The notes beneath the pieces were generated by a model, which did not search any database, was not told where the DNA came from, and saw only the letters and a program-made list of their open reading frames with translations. From Monilinia fructicola (lineage: Eukaryota > Ascomycota > Leotiomycetes > Helotiales > Sclerotiniaceae), in contig VICG01000001.1 of the NCBI GenBank assembly GCA_008692225.1, positions 4,007,501-4,071,500 of the forward strand: 64,000 bases of DNA, read 5' to 3'. Both the position numbers and the translations under genes were made by a program. Positions 26,501 to 38,270 of the stretch are shown here, piece after piece; position 1 is the stretch's first letter, and every line of letters starts with the position of its first letter.

Positions 26501-29500
26501 GGGCTGCTCTACGGAGTATAAATGCTACAACATGGTATGACTGTGCATGAGTGCGTGTTCTTGTAAACACGCCGGGGGGTAAACACAGGTCATCATGGAA
26601 GTTAATGAGGTTGATCGTTTGCTTGATAGGGCTGGTATGTCGTTGATCATAACCTTAAGATGCTTCATATCAGCCCCAGTGTGGCGTAAGCTACTTTGAC
26701 GTGGAAGCACCTGGATAAGACCATGCTTTCCAAGTTCAAGAGTTCTCCTGTAGCAGAAGCATGACGAACACACAAGCCTCAATCATTGCATCGTACAGTA
26801 ACATGGCCAACGAGGCTTCGTTAGTTACGACTTATATCCTGTATAGTCTGAATAAGGATGAATATACATTTGCATCGTACGAAATGTGATTTCAGGGGGA
26901 ATATCGGTAGAATAATCCACCCGAGGTCCTCCAATGATTATATCGGAGTAGAACTAGCGCCCTCTAAGGTTACTACGGAATATATTACCGAGAAATACTT
27001 TTTACTGTACTTGTACTTTGCCAAGTTTTGTTTGATGGTTCAGACACACATCCTTTCTCCCCACAATGACGATTCAGGGTCCATTTCCTTGGATATATAG
27101 CAAACCATAAAGCAACTTGTCATCCATGACATATGAAATACATATGAGTAACACCGAACGGTATACTTTTAGTCAATTGCAGATAGACACCCTCGAGGAT
27201 TGATGTTGTATCTACTAGATTCAGTAATCCTGTACCGCTATTTACGCGAGAATGCTTTTGTTTAAAAGGATGATATCAGTGGTTAAATTTTCTGTGATAT
27301 CCATGGAAGATCTAGTTCTCATCCACATATAACTTTACAGACTTCTCAACTTGGATACTTGCATTTACCGCGACAGCCTGATACCTAGATAGTAGCAACA
27401 ATTAGGTAAACCATGAAGTATGTGCCGATACCCAGGTACTTACTCCGTATAGCACTTGGTAATAACCCATACGTTTCACTAGATATACCATTAGTTGTTG
27501 ACATGCGGCTATGGCCGGATGTCTAGGTTCTTGAATAAGAACAGGTAAGCGGAGATATATCCGTATCCGAGTCCGAATCCGTAGAGTTTTTCTAGTCGGA
27601 GAGAATTGAATCTGTAGGGTTAGGTGCACTACTGTATGCTCACTGCCAAAGGATCCAGAAAGTCAAATCACGAAGGACTGAGCTTCATTTTGATTCAGGC
27701 GCTATTGGTCTCATATTTCAATAGGCACCTTCGGGTGGTCGCGGGGCTCTTCAATGTTATACTTTCTAATAATGATATTCATAGCTTTTTAGGAGCAAGC
27801 AGGGTTATGATTTCAGATCTTAACCACATTCTGGTTGATGCTCAGAGTACAAACAGCCCTAGAGATTTGGCAGCGGGAAAGAACGATATAGCTCAATCTA
27901 CTTCGGCCCGCTACGTCTAATGGTGCTTCATTAGCAGCTGCTAATGAGATGATTCCATTGATTTCATCAATGGCTTCCTTCATACACGGTCCATCCATCA
28001 AGTCAAAATCAAATTGCGAAAAACTCATTTAATACTCTTCTTTCTAGCATTGGCTAACTAGAGACATGAAAAAAGCATACTCGAGTACTGAGATAATTGC
28101 CTTATGAGATCAGTGCCAGGAACTTCTTCAGAAGAAAAGAAAAAGATCAAAAATATGAACAGTAGTTCGAACAGTCGTTCTGGAAGGGCCTCAAAAGAAC
28201 ATCAGACTGGGTTGTCCTTGTGTCCACGGGTATATCAATGCCTAGGTAAGTGAAGAATTGTCCATCTAATAATTACTGAAAATTTCACAGCCACTTCCCT
28301 TTGCGCCCTCATCCAATCAATAATATTCGCCACTCCTTTTATGCCCTACCTGTTGGCCCGATTGGCATGTCTCTGTCCTCAAGGGTTCATCCGCAAGAAC
28401 GAAAAAGCCATAGGCGAAGATCATACACCAGGGCAGATAGTTTTTTCATCCTTTCCCTGTTACAGTTTAGCTAATCATACTCGCTCGAGCCATGGAAATC
28501 TATAAATGCCATGAAGGTTTTACCATTTTTAAAAGCGGCCTTCAAGTTCAGCAATCAATATCCCATCATGGGTATCAGGCCAACTCCACTGCATTTTGAT
28601 ATTCCACTCTCCTTCCTACTTTGACTTAGATTCGCCTACCTGGGCACCGATCCTATGTCTATGCTAACTACTAAATGCAAAACTTCTATGCCATCCATGT
28701 ATGATCCGATTTAGAAAGCTAAGGCTAACAACAATTAGTCGTTCTGACCTCCAGGTGGGTTTGTGAACCACGCTGTGGCTTGTAATTAATGATTTTTTCT
28801 TATGGGGGCATGCTTCGTGCTTTCTGCATTATCGCCCGATAGCACCTGTTGAGGGACAATCTTGCCTGAGTACGGGTAGATATTTGCCCCCCTTCTTGTT
28901 CCTGACGATCTCTACCATTTCTTCTCGCCCTCAGGTGTCTCTCTGGTGGAAAGACGAGATCACTGCCACATATAAACGTTCCGACCCCTTCATGCCCCGC
29001 GCGGCCTTTGTTTCCCAGCCTGATAGAACGTCAACTTGAGATCAATTGGACCTTCAAGTCCCTCGTTTTACATTTTCCTTCGCAACTGGCCCAACAACCC
29101 ATCATCCTATCGCTGGACGAAGACACCGAAGAGCAAAAACTCACATATAGTTTAAACTATCCGGATTCTTGGCATCGAAACAAGCTCCTCTGTACCAAAT
29201 TGCTTGTGCTGACTGCTCGCATCTACCTATCCCGCCATTACATACCCTTCCCATTCTAGGCTTGAACAGTTTGGCTTTAAGTTCCGTCAAACCCTACCGA
29301 ACCAGTAGCCACTATTGAACCCTTGCTTTTGCCTTCCCCACACAACTTGGTCTCCAGCTAATCCCAAAGTACTGCCACACTCGCTATAAACCTTATATCA
29401 ACTTTTATCCACCTGTATTTGAAGTGGTCTCGAGCTCGAAGGTACTCCAGAAATTGAGTTATAATTTTGAATCCCATTGTAATCAAACCTCATATGCAGA

Positions 29501-29670
29501 CCCTCTTTCCCCCACGAAACCCCATACACTACTCTATTGACCATCCGTTGCATCCATCTTGCACACGATCTCTATACTTTAAGTTGTGATTGGCACGTGG
29601 AAACATTTCAACTGCTCGCTAATACTGACTTGTCACAGATCGAAACGTATCAGCAATAAACCACAATCCC
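20507..29670. other. 9.2-kb region without recognisable genes
   Basis: Open frames here reach only about 60-135 codons, occur on both strands and match no family I recognise. There are no clear transposase, reverse-transcriptase or terminal-repeat signatures. A 29/30-bp tandem duplication lies at 25597-25657. Base composition looks ordinary to mildly AT-rich rather than heavily RIP-mutated. The last kilobase should include the promoter and leader of the YTH gene. Decayed mobile DNA or long non-coding transcripts are possible but unsupported. Confidence 0.45.
25597..25657 (+). repeat. 29/30-bp tandem duplication
   Basis: Two adjacent copies begin TGCGTGGCGTGATGG and end GAGCTGAGTGATATA. The second has one extra G, and AA separates them. 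Confidence 0.9.
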
Positions 29671-31872
29671 ATGGGAGACTCACCAGTCGTCGGGTCCAAA
29701 CCAAATGATGGCGGATTCCCCAATACTTCACAAGTTCCGATGCAAAACTCTGCGCAGAATGTAGGAATGGAGCTTCAACAGGACAGCTCAAGGAAAGGTT
29801 CTAACGGCGCATCACAGTTAATCAGTCCGTCGAATTATGCTCCGAACTTTCCATACTCTCGACCTCCCATGTCGCATGGGACGCTGGAATCCTTCAACAT
29901 GACAACACTAGGTGCTACTTTACCAGATATGTCCTACCAGAGCTATGGCCAACGATTTCCCCAGAGCCCAGGTGCTCCCCAGCCTTTCATGTATCAGATG
30001 CAGTTTGCGAACCAAGGTATCTTAAGCCCTCCGCCCACCGCTTCATCCTACACCAACCCATACCAGACACAATACGGAGTGTATCCTTCAAACCAGCAGA
30101 TGCAACAACAGCACATGCAAATGGTCACGAACAACCCTCACTTTTATGCTGGTCAAGGTTATATGGGACAACCGCAACCACAACAAACAGGATCGCATTA
30201 TTATATACAATCTGGTAGCTTTGGACAGCAAGGTCAAATCTTTACAGGAAATCAAATTGGAGCGCAATATCCACAGCGCGGTAGCTTCTCTAGCGAGAGC
30301 CGGCCTATGTCACAAAATCGCAACGATGTGTTTGTTAATATGACAGGTCAGTCTGGAGGACCAAATAGTGGTAAGCTGCTGACTTTGTGAAAATGGAATT
30401 TGGCACTTGAAGCTAAGAACTCATAGCCTCCAGCCCAACGCAATCATCAGTGGTCAGAGGACCTCCACGAAAGCCTCGTCAAAGTGGTATGTTTAATCTG
30501 AATCCTTAGTTTGAACTCAACTTTCTTAGGACGACTACCAGAACTAACTAATATGCGCCAGGGCACGCGATTGTGAGCATGATTAGTTCTTTTATTCCAC
30601 ACGATCTAATCACAACTTACACTTTAATTTTCAATCCGATTTTCATATCTGCTCTTTACCTGCCAAAACAGCTTTCATTTCTTGATTTACTCCACAAACT
30701 TTTCCTCATAGACGATCACTGACCTTCTTACGATCTAGTGGATTGGAAATTTACCACCACAGACAGATCTTATGAGCCTCGTACTTCACGTTTGCAAAGA
30801 GACAGTTGGCCTTGAGTCGCTATTCCTAATCTCCAAGAGTAACTGCGCCTTCGCAAATTTCAAGGATGAACCTGCATGTGTTGCAGCGCAACTCAAAATT
30901 CATGATTCGAGGTTTCAAACTGTACGCCTTGTCAGCCGGCTTCGAAAGGCTTCGGTTGGAACTGTCGGTGGTATTTCTGTTCCCACAGGCCCAGCAGCCC
31001 TAACACCCCCACAGCCGTCACAAATTCCATCACCTGTTTCAGAAAACGAGAAAGCTTCGAAAGAGGCCAATGAAAAGGCACAGGATCCGGATAGCGAGTC
31101 TTCACCGCTCTCGAAGGACAAGTTTTTTGTTGTCAAGAGTCTTACGGTAGAGGATTTAGAATTAAGTGTGCGAAATGGGATATGGGCGACGCAAACACAC
31201 AATGAAGAAGCTTTGAATAAAGCATACCAGGTTAGTGTACCCGAGTTTCAACCGAGAGCGACTAACAGATGGGGATAGACGGCCGATAATGTATACCTAA
31301 TATTCTCCGCGAACAAATCAGGAGAATATTTCGGGTATGCACGTATGATTTCACCCATCAACGATGATCCTGCAGCAGCTGTCGAATTCGCGCCTAAAGC
31401 GCAAACCATCGAAGACCCTGATCTTCCCAAAGCAATCCCCACCCCAGCTTCTGAATTTGCACCCAAAGGACGCATCATCGATGATTCAGCACGAGGAACT
31501 ATCTTCTGGGAAGTTGAGCGTGAGGATGCAGAAGAAGCTGATGAAGACGAGGGATCACAAAGCGCAAAGAGCGATGGTGATGAAGCGCCCTCGAAAGCTT
31601 GGGGTAAACCGTTCAAGCTTGAATGGGTATCGACCACTCGATTGCCATTCTATCGTACGCGCGGCCTAAGAAACCCATGGAATTCGAATCGCGAAGTGAA
31701 GATTGCGAGGGATGGAACGGAGCTGGAAACTAGTATTGGGAAGAGATTAGTGGGGCTTTTTCATAGGGTTCCAAGTCCTGTTGCCCCAAATTTACCTCAG
31801 ATGCAGGGGATGCCGATGCCCATACAGATAATGCCCCCTGGCGGTTTTCCACAGATGCGTCCGTATAATTAA
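29671..31872 (+). CDS. YTH-domain RNA-binding protein with RRM-like domain
   Basis: YTH domains read N6-methyladenosine or meiotic-type RNA motifs, and fungal members act in mRNA regulation. I place exons at 29671-30370, 30427-30486, 30562-30572, 30739-31230 and 31279-31872, giving 618 residues in frame. Exon 3 is an 11-nt microexon (GGCACGCGATT) that creates GHAI-WIGNLPPQTDL, the start of an RRM-like fold at about 255-330 (ISKSNCAFANFKDE is its core). The first 230 residues are Gln/Pro/Ser/Tyr-rich and probably disordered. The YTH domain (about 386-580) has KFFVVKSLTVEDLELSVRNG, the cage Trp in IWATQ, YLIFSANKSGEYFGYARM, the second cage Trp in LEWVSTTRLPFYRTRGLRN and LVGLFHR. It is split by an acidic insertion of about 80 residues, a pattern I associate with fungal members. 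The tail is Met/Pro-rich. The long fourth intron call rests on frame continuity. Confidence 0.92.
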
Positions 31873-34356
31873 GTTTAAGGAACAGGTGGTTGATGTGGAC
31901 ATCACATTGGCTATGAAAATGATGAAAAGTTCCTTCCAGCTTGTGTGCTTCCCTTCATCATTGTATGCATGCAGGACAACATTCTCTTTGAGCGATATCC
32001 TGGACGTTGATGCGCATCAAGCGATGCATTGATGACTTACAAGTCACGATATTCAAGAGTTGAATTGAATTGGCTTGGCGGGGCATTATATTTGAGTAGA
32101 TTGAGCGAGCGAGTTTTACAGATCACGATTGGGATTCAGCATTTGGTTTTTACCTTTGATTGATATGGCTTGCATGCATGCATATGGTCATGCTATTTCG
32201 GCCATGTTGTCATGTTATCATTATTTAGATAAAAGCTCAAGTATCTACCTACCTATCCATCTACCATCCAACATTCATTGCGTGGTTTATCATGAGCCCA
32301 TTATTTTGAGTACAAACATTGCTCGGGGAGCCGGGGTACAGCGATCAATCGATTCAACTTTCCCCAAACTTTAAATGGTTGTTCCCTACCTATTACCTAC
32401 TGTAACGGAATAAACTTCACCCAGCTAAAAAAGATACCAAAATTCGCCACCTGAACACAAACATTCATCCATGCATATACAATAGATAGTACTATAGTAG
32501 AAGCCCTCGGGAACCCTTCCCCGCCAAGTCGTACATGTAAGTACTGTATCACTGACACACCGGCATTTTGCCATTCTCAAACTCAAATGCAAACCTTGCT
32601 ACATATTTATCTTACCCCCCTTCCCCTAGCCTAAGCAATGTTAACTGATGGGTCTGCTAGGATTAGTCATTATTGGTCAACCTTACTGTAGGAATGGCTA
32701 TTGCACCAGCCAAAATTCCGTCGTTTACTATATCTATGCTGGTACATGAGGAGTGAAGTTATGATTAGTGTATTGGATTCGATGATCAATCATATTCAAC
32801 ATATTTATACACCCCGACTCAATCAACATTTGACATTTGTCTCTGGTGAGGAGGGGTAGGGGAGATGGTCCTGAAAATTGATTTTTGTCTCCGTATCCTT
32901 ATTTTTTAGCTTTTGACACACTACAGTATACAGAGCATACGATGTGCTTGTCTCTATTTATCAAAGGGAAAAAGTAAAATCACAAAGTGATGCGATGAGC
33001 GAGATGATAAATCTATGATGTCATAATAATTGGCGCTCCCCTTAAAGGTTTACTTGGGCTCGCTTATTTTCGGTGTGCGGTCGGGTAATGATTATGGTGC
33101 AATATTTCGTCTTGGGCTGGGAAACCTGTCTCCCTTTTATGCTGGATGGAGGATGATGGATGGATGGATGGGTGGATGGATGGATGGATGTTGGTTGTGA
33201 TTAATTCAGCCAGCGTATTTTGATATACGGTATTCATCGTTTTCGTAGCAGCAGGCAGCATGCAGGCAGCATCCTCACTGTCGGGTCTATACGGGTTCTA
33301 TGAATGTGGCGAATGTCTTATCTTTCCTTCGGGTGGCCACCGATGTGTTGAGTCACTACCTAGGTAACCTACAGTAGGTACCCCGTATACAAACATTGAA
33401 AGGGGATATGGCGTATCTCGGATGTGGAAACGTGGCTGTGCTTAACACGATGGGATTTTCCACAAGTCTACCGTATTCTTTTTGATATCATGGGCTTTTG
33501 GGGGGTAAGGTGTCAGGGAAATACGCTCCGTGAAAACAGAAGTTCGGGCTTGGGATGGGATATGATAGGTAAGGCTTGCGTGTGCATGAACGTGTGCATG
33601 AACGTGTGTGTGGGTGGCGAATATAATGTGGCATGATTAGTGCATATTTGACGAGGTCGCAAAGTTCCAAAGGAAGATATACTCCGTAGGTATCAGGTGC
33701 ATCATGTACTGGAGATATCAAATGGAACAATAGTATGGATAGGGTGATCGAACACCAAACATGCACAGGTATGCACGCATGCTGTGTTGTGTAATGGCTG
33801 TTTGATTAGTAGAGTTCTCAAAGTTTTGTCGTTGGAATTGGGGAAGTAGCCTTGTGGGTAGGTAGTAAGTATTATAATTTTGAAGTACGGTGCGATATTT
33901 TCTAGTTGTATTTGAATGCATTCCAGAATATATTCAAGTCGTACAAGTATTCATTGATTTCACGCCTGCGCTTTACAGTCACTTTCACATATTTCACACA
34001 AGCATAAATATTGAATAGACATCAGAGTTTTAATAAAAACTGCCCTTTTTATTAAGTTTTAGTTTACAGAAATGACAGAATTTGTGTGATTAAAGCCAAG
34101 TAACGCAAGAAAGAGAAAGTCAAACTCTACGCAAAGTAATGTGAAATTCCTCCTCAAAAGCAATCTCCCATTACCCTACTCAGAGCCGAATCAATCTTCA
34201 TTTGAACCTATCCCTCCTTCCTCCATTAAAACGTCATAACGAAATCCTTCGGAAAAGCAAATTTCGATGCTAATAATACTGAATACTCCTCGCTTTCTTC
34301 CATCAATTCGGTCGTAAAATCGTAAAGGCGTGGTCAGATAATCTGAGAGTTGTGAT
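31873..34356. other. Intergenic, no supported gene
   Basis: This 2.5-kb stretch lies between the 3' ends of the YTH gene and the small heat-shock gene. Frames of 60-92 codons occur on both strands without domains. A TGGA microsatellite sits at about 33143-33190. Confidence 0.5.
33143..33190 (+). repeat. (TGGA)n microsatellite
   Basis: About eleven slightly imperfect TGGA units are present. TCCA/TGGA runs also occur at about 11876-11900 and 17905-17930. Confidence 0.9.
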
Positions 34357-35010
34357 TTACTGAATAGTGATCTTGCGGCTTTCCTGCTTCTTGGCCTTTG
34401 GAACAACGATGCTGAGAATTCCGTTCCTCATGCTAGCTTGAACCGCATCCTGGTTGACGCGAACCGGGAAGCTGAAAGATCGGGAGAATTCGCCAACGCT
34501 ACGTTCGGAAACCCAATACTTGTGGTCAGGTTCCTCAGGCTGCTTCTGAGCGTTAGCTTTGCTAACTTCGGTGCTGGTCTCAGCGGTAGATGGAGTTGCG
34601 TCTTCGTCTTCGACGGTTGGTTGATGAGCTTTGTCTTTGTGTTCGCTGGTCTCACCGCCTTCAGTGATGGCACCAGATTTGGGTGCATCTTCAACGAAAC
34701 CAGCTGGTGGAGTGCCGGAAGTATAGGAGCGCTCGGTGCGGCCACGGATGTTTAGTGTTTGATCATCGACGAACTCGATTTCGACATCCTTTTGTTCGAT
34801 ACCTGGAAGTTCACCGTGAAGTTCATAAACCTCGCCGACCTCCTTGACATCAAATTTGGGAGTGAATGTCTTCGTGAAGTTGCTGCTGCGGTGTTGATGA
34901 GAGTTGCTGTTGCGACCGCTGCTGTATTGATCAAAGTCGTCTAGAAGACGGAAGAGGGGGTGGAAAGAGGAAGCCTCGTTGGAGATGTAGTGTCTTGGGA
35001 AGAAAGACAT
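34357..35010 (-). CDS. Small heat-shock protein, Hsp20/alpha-crystallin (hsp30 type)
   Basis: This ATP-independent holdase chaperone has 217 residues in a single exon. The N-terminus MSFFPRHYISNEASSFHPLFRLLDDFDQY is typical of filamentous-fungal hsp30 proteins. The alpha-crystallin domain starts at TPKFDVKEVGEVYELHGELPG (split here to stay brief) and continues through VEIEFVDDQTLNIRGR. It is interrupted by an acidic, disordered insertion of about 80 residues, then resumes at YWVSERSVGEFSRSFSFPV and ends with NGILSIVVPKAKK, the conserved final strand, and RKITIQ. The start was chosen at the family's usual MSFFPR; an in-frame ATG at 35097 would add a mitochondrial-looking 29-residue extension, which cannot be excluded. 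The upstream region carries a convincing heat-shock element (35350-35411), so heat induction is expected. Confidence 0.94.
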   Translation of the reverse strand: MSFFPRHYISNEASSFHPLFRLLDDFDQYSSGRNSNSHQHRSSNFTKTFTPKFDVKEVGEVYELHGELPGIEQKDVEIEFVDDQTLNIRGRTERSYTSGTPPAGFVEDAPKSGAITEGGETSEHKDKAHQPTVEDEDATPSTAETSTEVSKANAQKQPEEPDHKYWVSERSVGEFSRSFSFPVRVNQDAVQASMRNGILSIVVPKAKKQESRKITIQ

Positions 35011-35253
35011 TTTGCGTGTAGTTGATTGTGGTTTAAGGATTTTTCTTAAAGTTCTTGAGATGGGGAGTTTTGAAGTTGTTCGATAGCAGGATTGCATGAA
35101 TTGTATTGATGATTGTTGTGTTGATGTAGAGAAAAGAAAAGAGGATATTCAGAGACTCAGCCTACCTTTAAATATTGAATTGGTGGACTTCTGGTATATG
35201 CTAGAAATTACTATGATGATATAATAATCGAGATGCAAGTGAGCGCCAGCATC

Positions 35254-35261
35254 TTCTAGAA
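35254..35261. promoter_or_regulatory. Heat-shock element core TTCTAGAA
   Basis: A perfect TTCnnGAA palindrome lies about 245 bp upstream of the small heat-shock protein start codon. One inverted pair alone is weak evidence, but it sits near a larger element. Confidence 0.5.
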
Positions 35262-35349
35262 TCGCCATTTCAATATTTGAGGGCAAATAGAATTACAAAG
35301 AATAGATGCGGGGTAGAAAATCAGGTCACTGAAGCATGAAGCAATCACT

Positions 35350-35411
35350 GGAAAATGCTGGAAAATGCTGGAAGATGCTGGAAACTTGCCAGAATTGACG
35401 GGAATATTCCC
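35350..35411 (-). promoter_or_regulatory. Step-type heat-shock element array
   Basis: GAA triplets begin at 35351, 35361, 35371, 35381 and 35392, that is, with near-perfect 10-bp spacing, then GGGAATATTCCC follows at about 35400-35411. Repeated nGAAn units in phase with 5-bp gaps are the known step-type binding arrangement for heat-shock factor trimers. The array starts about 340 bp upstream of the hsp30-type ATG and lies about 435 bp before the divergent HAD gene, so it could serve both. Confidence 0.75.
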
Positions 35412-35845
35412 ATAAGTGGTAATTGTAAGAATGATTCAACAATATGATGAAATTCAGATCCAATAGATCAATTGGTTCACTTACCAGCTTCCGAACCGGC
35501 AGTATCATGTTCAAAGTCCAATTCTATGATCACGATAGTTGGTTGAGGTTGTTGGGAGAGAAGATGAGGATGGTCCGAGGTGCGTGGTTCCATGGCGCCG
35601 ATTAGGTAATCAGGCTTCTAATTGGTGCTTGGCAGCATCCTAGAGGAGTGTCTGATCATGTGACAAAGCGCTCGAGATCTTACCTACCTATTACCCAATA
35701 ATCGCCCGTAGTACTCCGTAGTAACCTTGGAAGGTTACTACCTACCAAGCTGAGATTACGATTGCTAGCTAGAATTTGGCGACTTGCCGCAAATCATCTT
35801 TGTGGTAAGTTCGAGTTGGATGATAATCCAAACACCATTTACTGT

Positions 35846-36844
35846 ATGAAGTTTCAATCATACTTCCCGCCATTTGGCTGTCCCATTGCAATTTCTGTAA
35901 TTGCTTTACCAGTGCTATCCTGTGTCTGTTATGCCATGGGAGAAAACAGCATTCAGAAAGACATCCAAGCAGAACACAGGCCATTGAATGAAACCATACG
36001 GCCGGTAGACGTGGGATATACTCATTTCATTTTTGATTTCGACGGAACAATCACCACTGAAGACACCATTCGTGTTATTGCAAATATTGGAATTGCCCAT
36101 CAGCAAACCCAGGGGAAAGATTTCAACAGTATCTGGGATGAAATTGTTGAGGCGTATCTGGCCGATTCCAATAAACACTACGTCGAGTACACTCCCAAAG
36201 AATCCGAAAGGATAACATTGAAGGATGAGATAAGATTTTTAAGAAGCCTGAAAGATGTAGAATTGAGAAGCTTCAATCGAGTCAGCACTTCGGGTCTATT
36301 CGCAGGAATTTCCAAAGAGAAATGGGTAAATGAGGGCAAGGCCACTGTCTTGTCAGGTAAGGTGGAAATCAGAAAGGGTTTTAAGGAACTTGTGGAGAAG
36401 ATTGAGATGCAAAACGGTGCTTGGGGGATCGTCTCGGCTAGTTTCTCAAAGAACTTTATCAGAGGCGTTTTGGAGCAGTATCTGGGAAAGAATATTGATG
36501 TTCCAATCATAGCAAATTCAGCTGATGAAGATGGTATCATAAGAGGGCATTCACTTGAAGAGACTGGACTAAAGACTATCTTGGCAACATCGGACACAAA
36601 ACATTTTGCCATGGTCAAGTTGCTAGAATCTTGGAGAATCGATGACACTGCCAAAGCAGTATATTATGGCGATTCTCCAACGGACATCGAGTGCCTCTGT
36701 TCCCCTGCCATTGAAGGTGGTGTTGTGATGGGATCAAATGGAAATACTGCTCTATTGAAGACACTTGCTAAGTATAAAGTTCCTCGGCTGGTTGAAACAT
36801 GGACTCCAGACTTTGATAAGAACTTAGACATTGGCCTTGAATGA
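35846..36844 (+). CDS. HAD-superfamily phosphatase (phosphoserine-phosphatase-like)
   Basis: This is a haloacid-dehalogenase-type hydrolase with the usual Asp nucleophile. Motif I is FIFDFDGTITTEDTIRVIA, motif II is the serine in WGIVSASFSKNFI, the lysine of motif III lies in the region around TKHFAMVKLLESW, and motif IV is AVYYGDSPTDIECLC. The C1 cap holds GLFAGISKEKWVNEG. It resembles an ascomycete family of soluble HAD phosphatases; the substrate is unknown. There is one exon. The first ATG (35846) would place a hydrophobic stretch (AISVIALPVLSCVCYAM) before the domain, giving 332 residues. A second ATG at 35936 gives a compact 302-residue enzyme that starts MGENSIQKD. I list the longer form but cannot decide. 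It is divergent from the heat-shock gene and shares about 0.8 kb of intergenic DNA. Confidence 0.85.
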   Translation: MKFQSYFPPFGCPIAISVIALPVLSCVCYAMGENSIQKDIQAEHRPLNETIRPVDVGYTHFIFDFDGTITTEDTIRVIANIGIAHQQTQGKDFNSIWDEIVEAYLADSNKHYVEYTPKESERITLKDEIRFLRSLKDVELRSFNRVSTSGLFAGISKEKWVNEGKATVLSGKVEIRKGFKELVEKIEMQNGAWGIVSASFSKNFIRGVLEQYLGKNIDVPIIANSADEDGIIRGHSLEETGLKTILATSDTKHFAMVKLLESWRIDDTAKAVYYGDSPTDIECLCSPAIEGGVVMGSNGNTALLKTLAKYKVPRLVETWTPDFDKNLDIGLE

Positions 36845-37154
36845 ATGGCCTGTTCATGGAAGATTATTTGTATAATTACCTTGATAGAGATATACTGGTC
36901 TTGGAAGAGTTTATGCCATCAAGATTCGATTTCGTCTGCGACTAATCACCAATAACCACCTGAGCTCTTATTGTCTGCAATGTGCTTTTGAGTTTTAAAT
37001 GTGCCATCAAACAATTATATGTAAATGCATTTAAATGTCGTGGCAGAGTTCATGAATTCCGAAGTAACACCTGGTCTCGTAAAGGCAGCCGCTTGAGAAT
37101 GCACATGCCTTGCTAGTAATACAAATCCGCATCGTTACTCCATTTAGAAGTACC
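36845..37154. other. Convergent 3' region between HAD gene and PRE7
   Basis: These 310 bp presumably hold the two 3' UTRs. No other feature was seen. Confidence 0.6.
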
Positions 37155-38001
37155 TTAATCCCTCTTCAATGGCTTGTAGATCTCCTCAATTCCCTCCTTC
37201 GTAATGATCAACATCTGTAAGCCATCACCAACCTCAATATGTCTCTCTACCGCACTATCAAAGGCGTCCTTAACCAAGTCCTCCACTTCGTTTCTAGGTA
37301 ATGGAACCTTTTCTCTTTCCGCCAATTCATGCCCGACTCCACTGCCTGGAATGTATTGGTTCTTAAAGTTGACCTGGTTGTCCAAGAAAGGCATGATCAA
37401 ACTGGCTGCAGCACCTGCGGCCCTGCACTGTTCTCTCTCATAACTTCCAACAGGATCATAACTGTAAACTGCCCCCCTACCCTCTTCATCCAAACCTCCG
37501 AGAATAGCGGTAACATAATATGGGAAGAATCGCTTGCTGTATAGAATGGTTGCTAATCGCTGAGCACAAGCTTTAACACTCATAGGTTTGCCGTGTTGGT
37601 AACGGTACATCTTGACAATTGCATCGAGGCGCTCCTTCAGTGCTTCACCATCTGCAGCAAAGCCTACAACAGAAAGAACGAGGGTCGCATCATCTTGAGC
37701 AGCGGTTGTGCCACCAATCTTGAAGACTTTTGGTTGGTATCTTGTGTTGATATTGTATCCGGATGTGGAACGGGTATCGCCAGCGACGATAGTGAAGTCG
37801 GAACCTGAAATTGCGAGAGTAGAACCACCATTATCGGTGTATCTGAAGCCAAAATCAGTTTTGTAAGGCCAGTGAAATCCAAATTATTACATACGGGTAG
37901 AAACCATGATGCTGTGTGAAGCCATCACCTTGTTTGGCTGGAGCTTGATTGAACGAATAATTTGGACCGTTCATTAAAGGATTTTGACTAAACATGGCCA
38001 T
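37155..38001 (-). CDS. PRE7: 20S proteasome subunit beta-6 (C5/PRE7 type)
   Basis: This is a non-catalytic beta subunit of the 20S core particle. There are two exons, 38001-37895 and 37842-37155, joined across an intron that starts GTATGT and ends CAG, giving 264 residues. After a propeptide of about 30 residues (MAMFSQNPLMNGPNYSFNQA) comes HHGFYPYTDNGGSTLAISG. This lacks the Gly-Thr processing site of active beta subunits, as expected for this subunit. Further signatures are DFTIVAGDTRSTSGYNINTR, CAQRLATILYSKRFFPYYV, LGGLDEEGRGAVYSYDPVGS and YEREQCRAAGAAASLIMPFL. A second Met two residues on is an alternative start. It is divergently transcribed from STT4. Confidence 0.96.
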
Positions 38002-38270
38002 CTTGAGTATGTTACCTGGGTATCTTTGACGTCGAAATGAGTTAAGTTTTGTGGAGGAATTTGGTAAATAGTGTAGAGGTTTGTAGTTCAAAGATATCTC
38101 GCTGTAGATGTCGCGTCGACCTTCAGCCTGGCGATAGGTAGTTGCTAGCGCCAATCTTTCTGGCAGGGGTAGCTATACGGAACATGTATCACCAGAACTT
38201 CAAAAGACAAACACGATAATTCACGGCAATTAATCATGCGCGAGTAGCTAATTGCTATTTACAAGTAAAC
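38002..38270. promoter_or_regulatory. Compact bidirectional promoter, PRE7 / STT4
   Basis: Only 269 bp separate the two ATGs, so both promoters and leaders must lie here. I did not recognise a specific transcription-factor motif. Co-regulation is an inference from spacing alone. Confidence 0.6.

Noticed and set aside
35762..35845. N-terminal extension of the HAD phosphatase from a TTG codon
   Set aside because: Nuclear fungal genes very rarely start at TTG, and ATG codons follow at 35846 and 35936.
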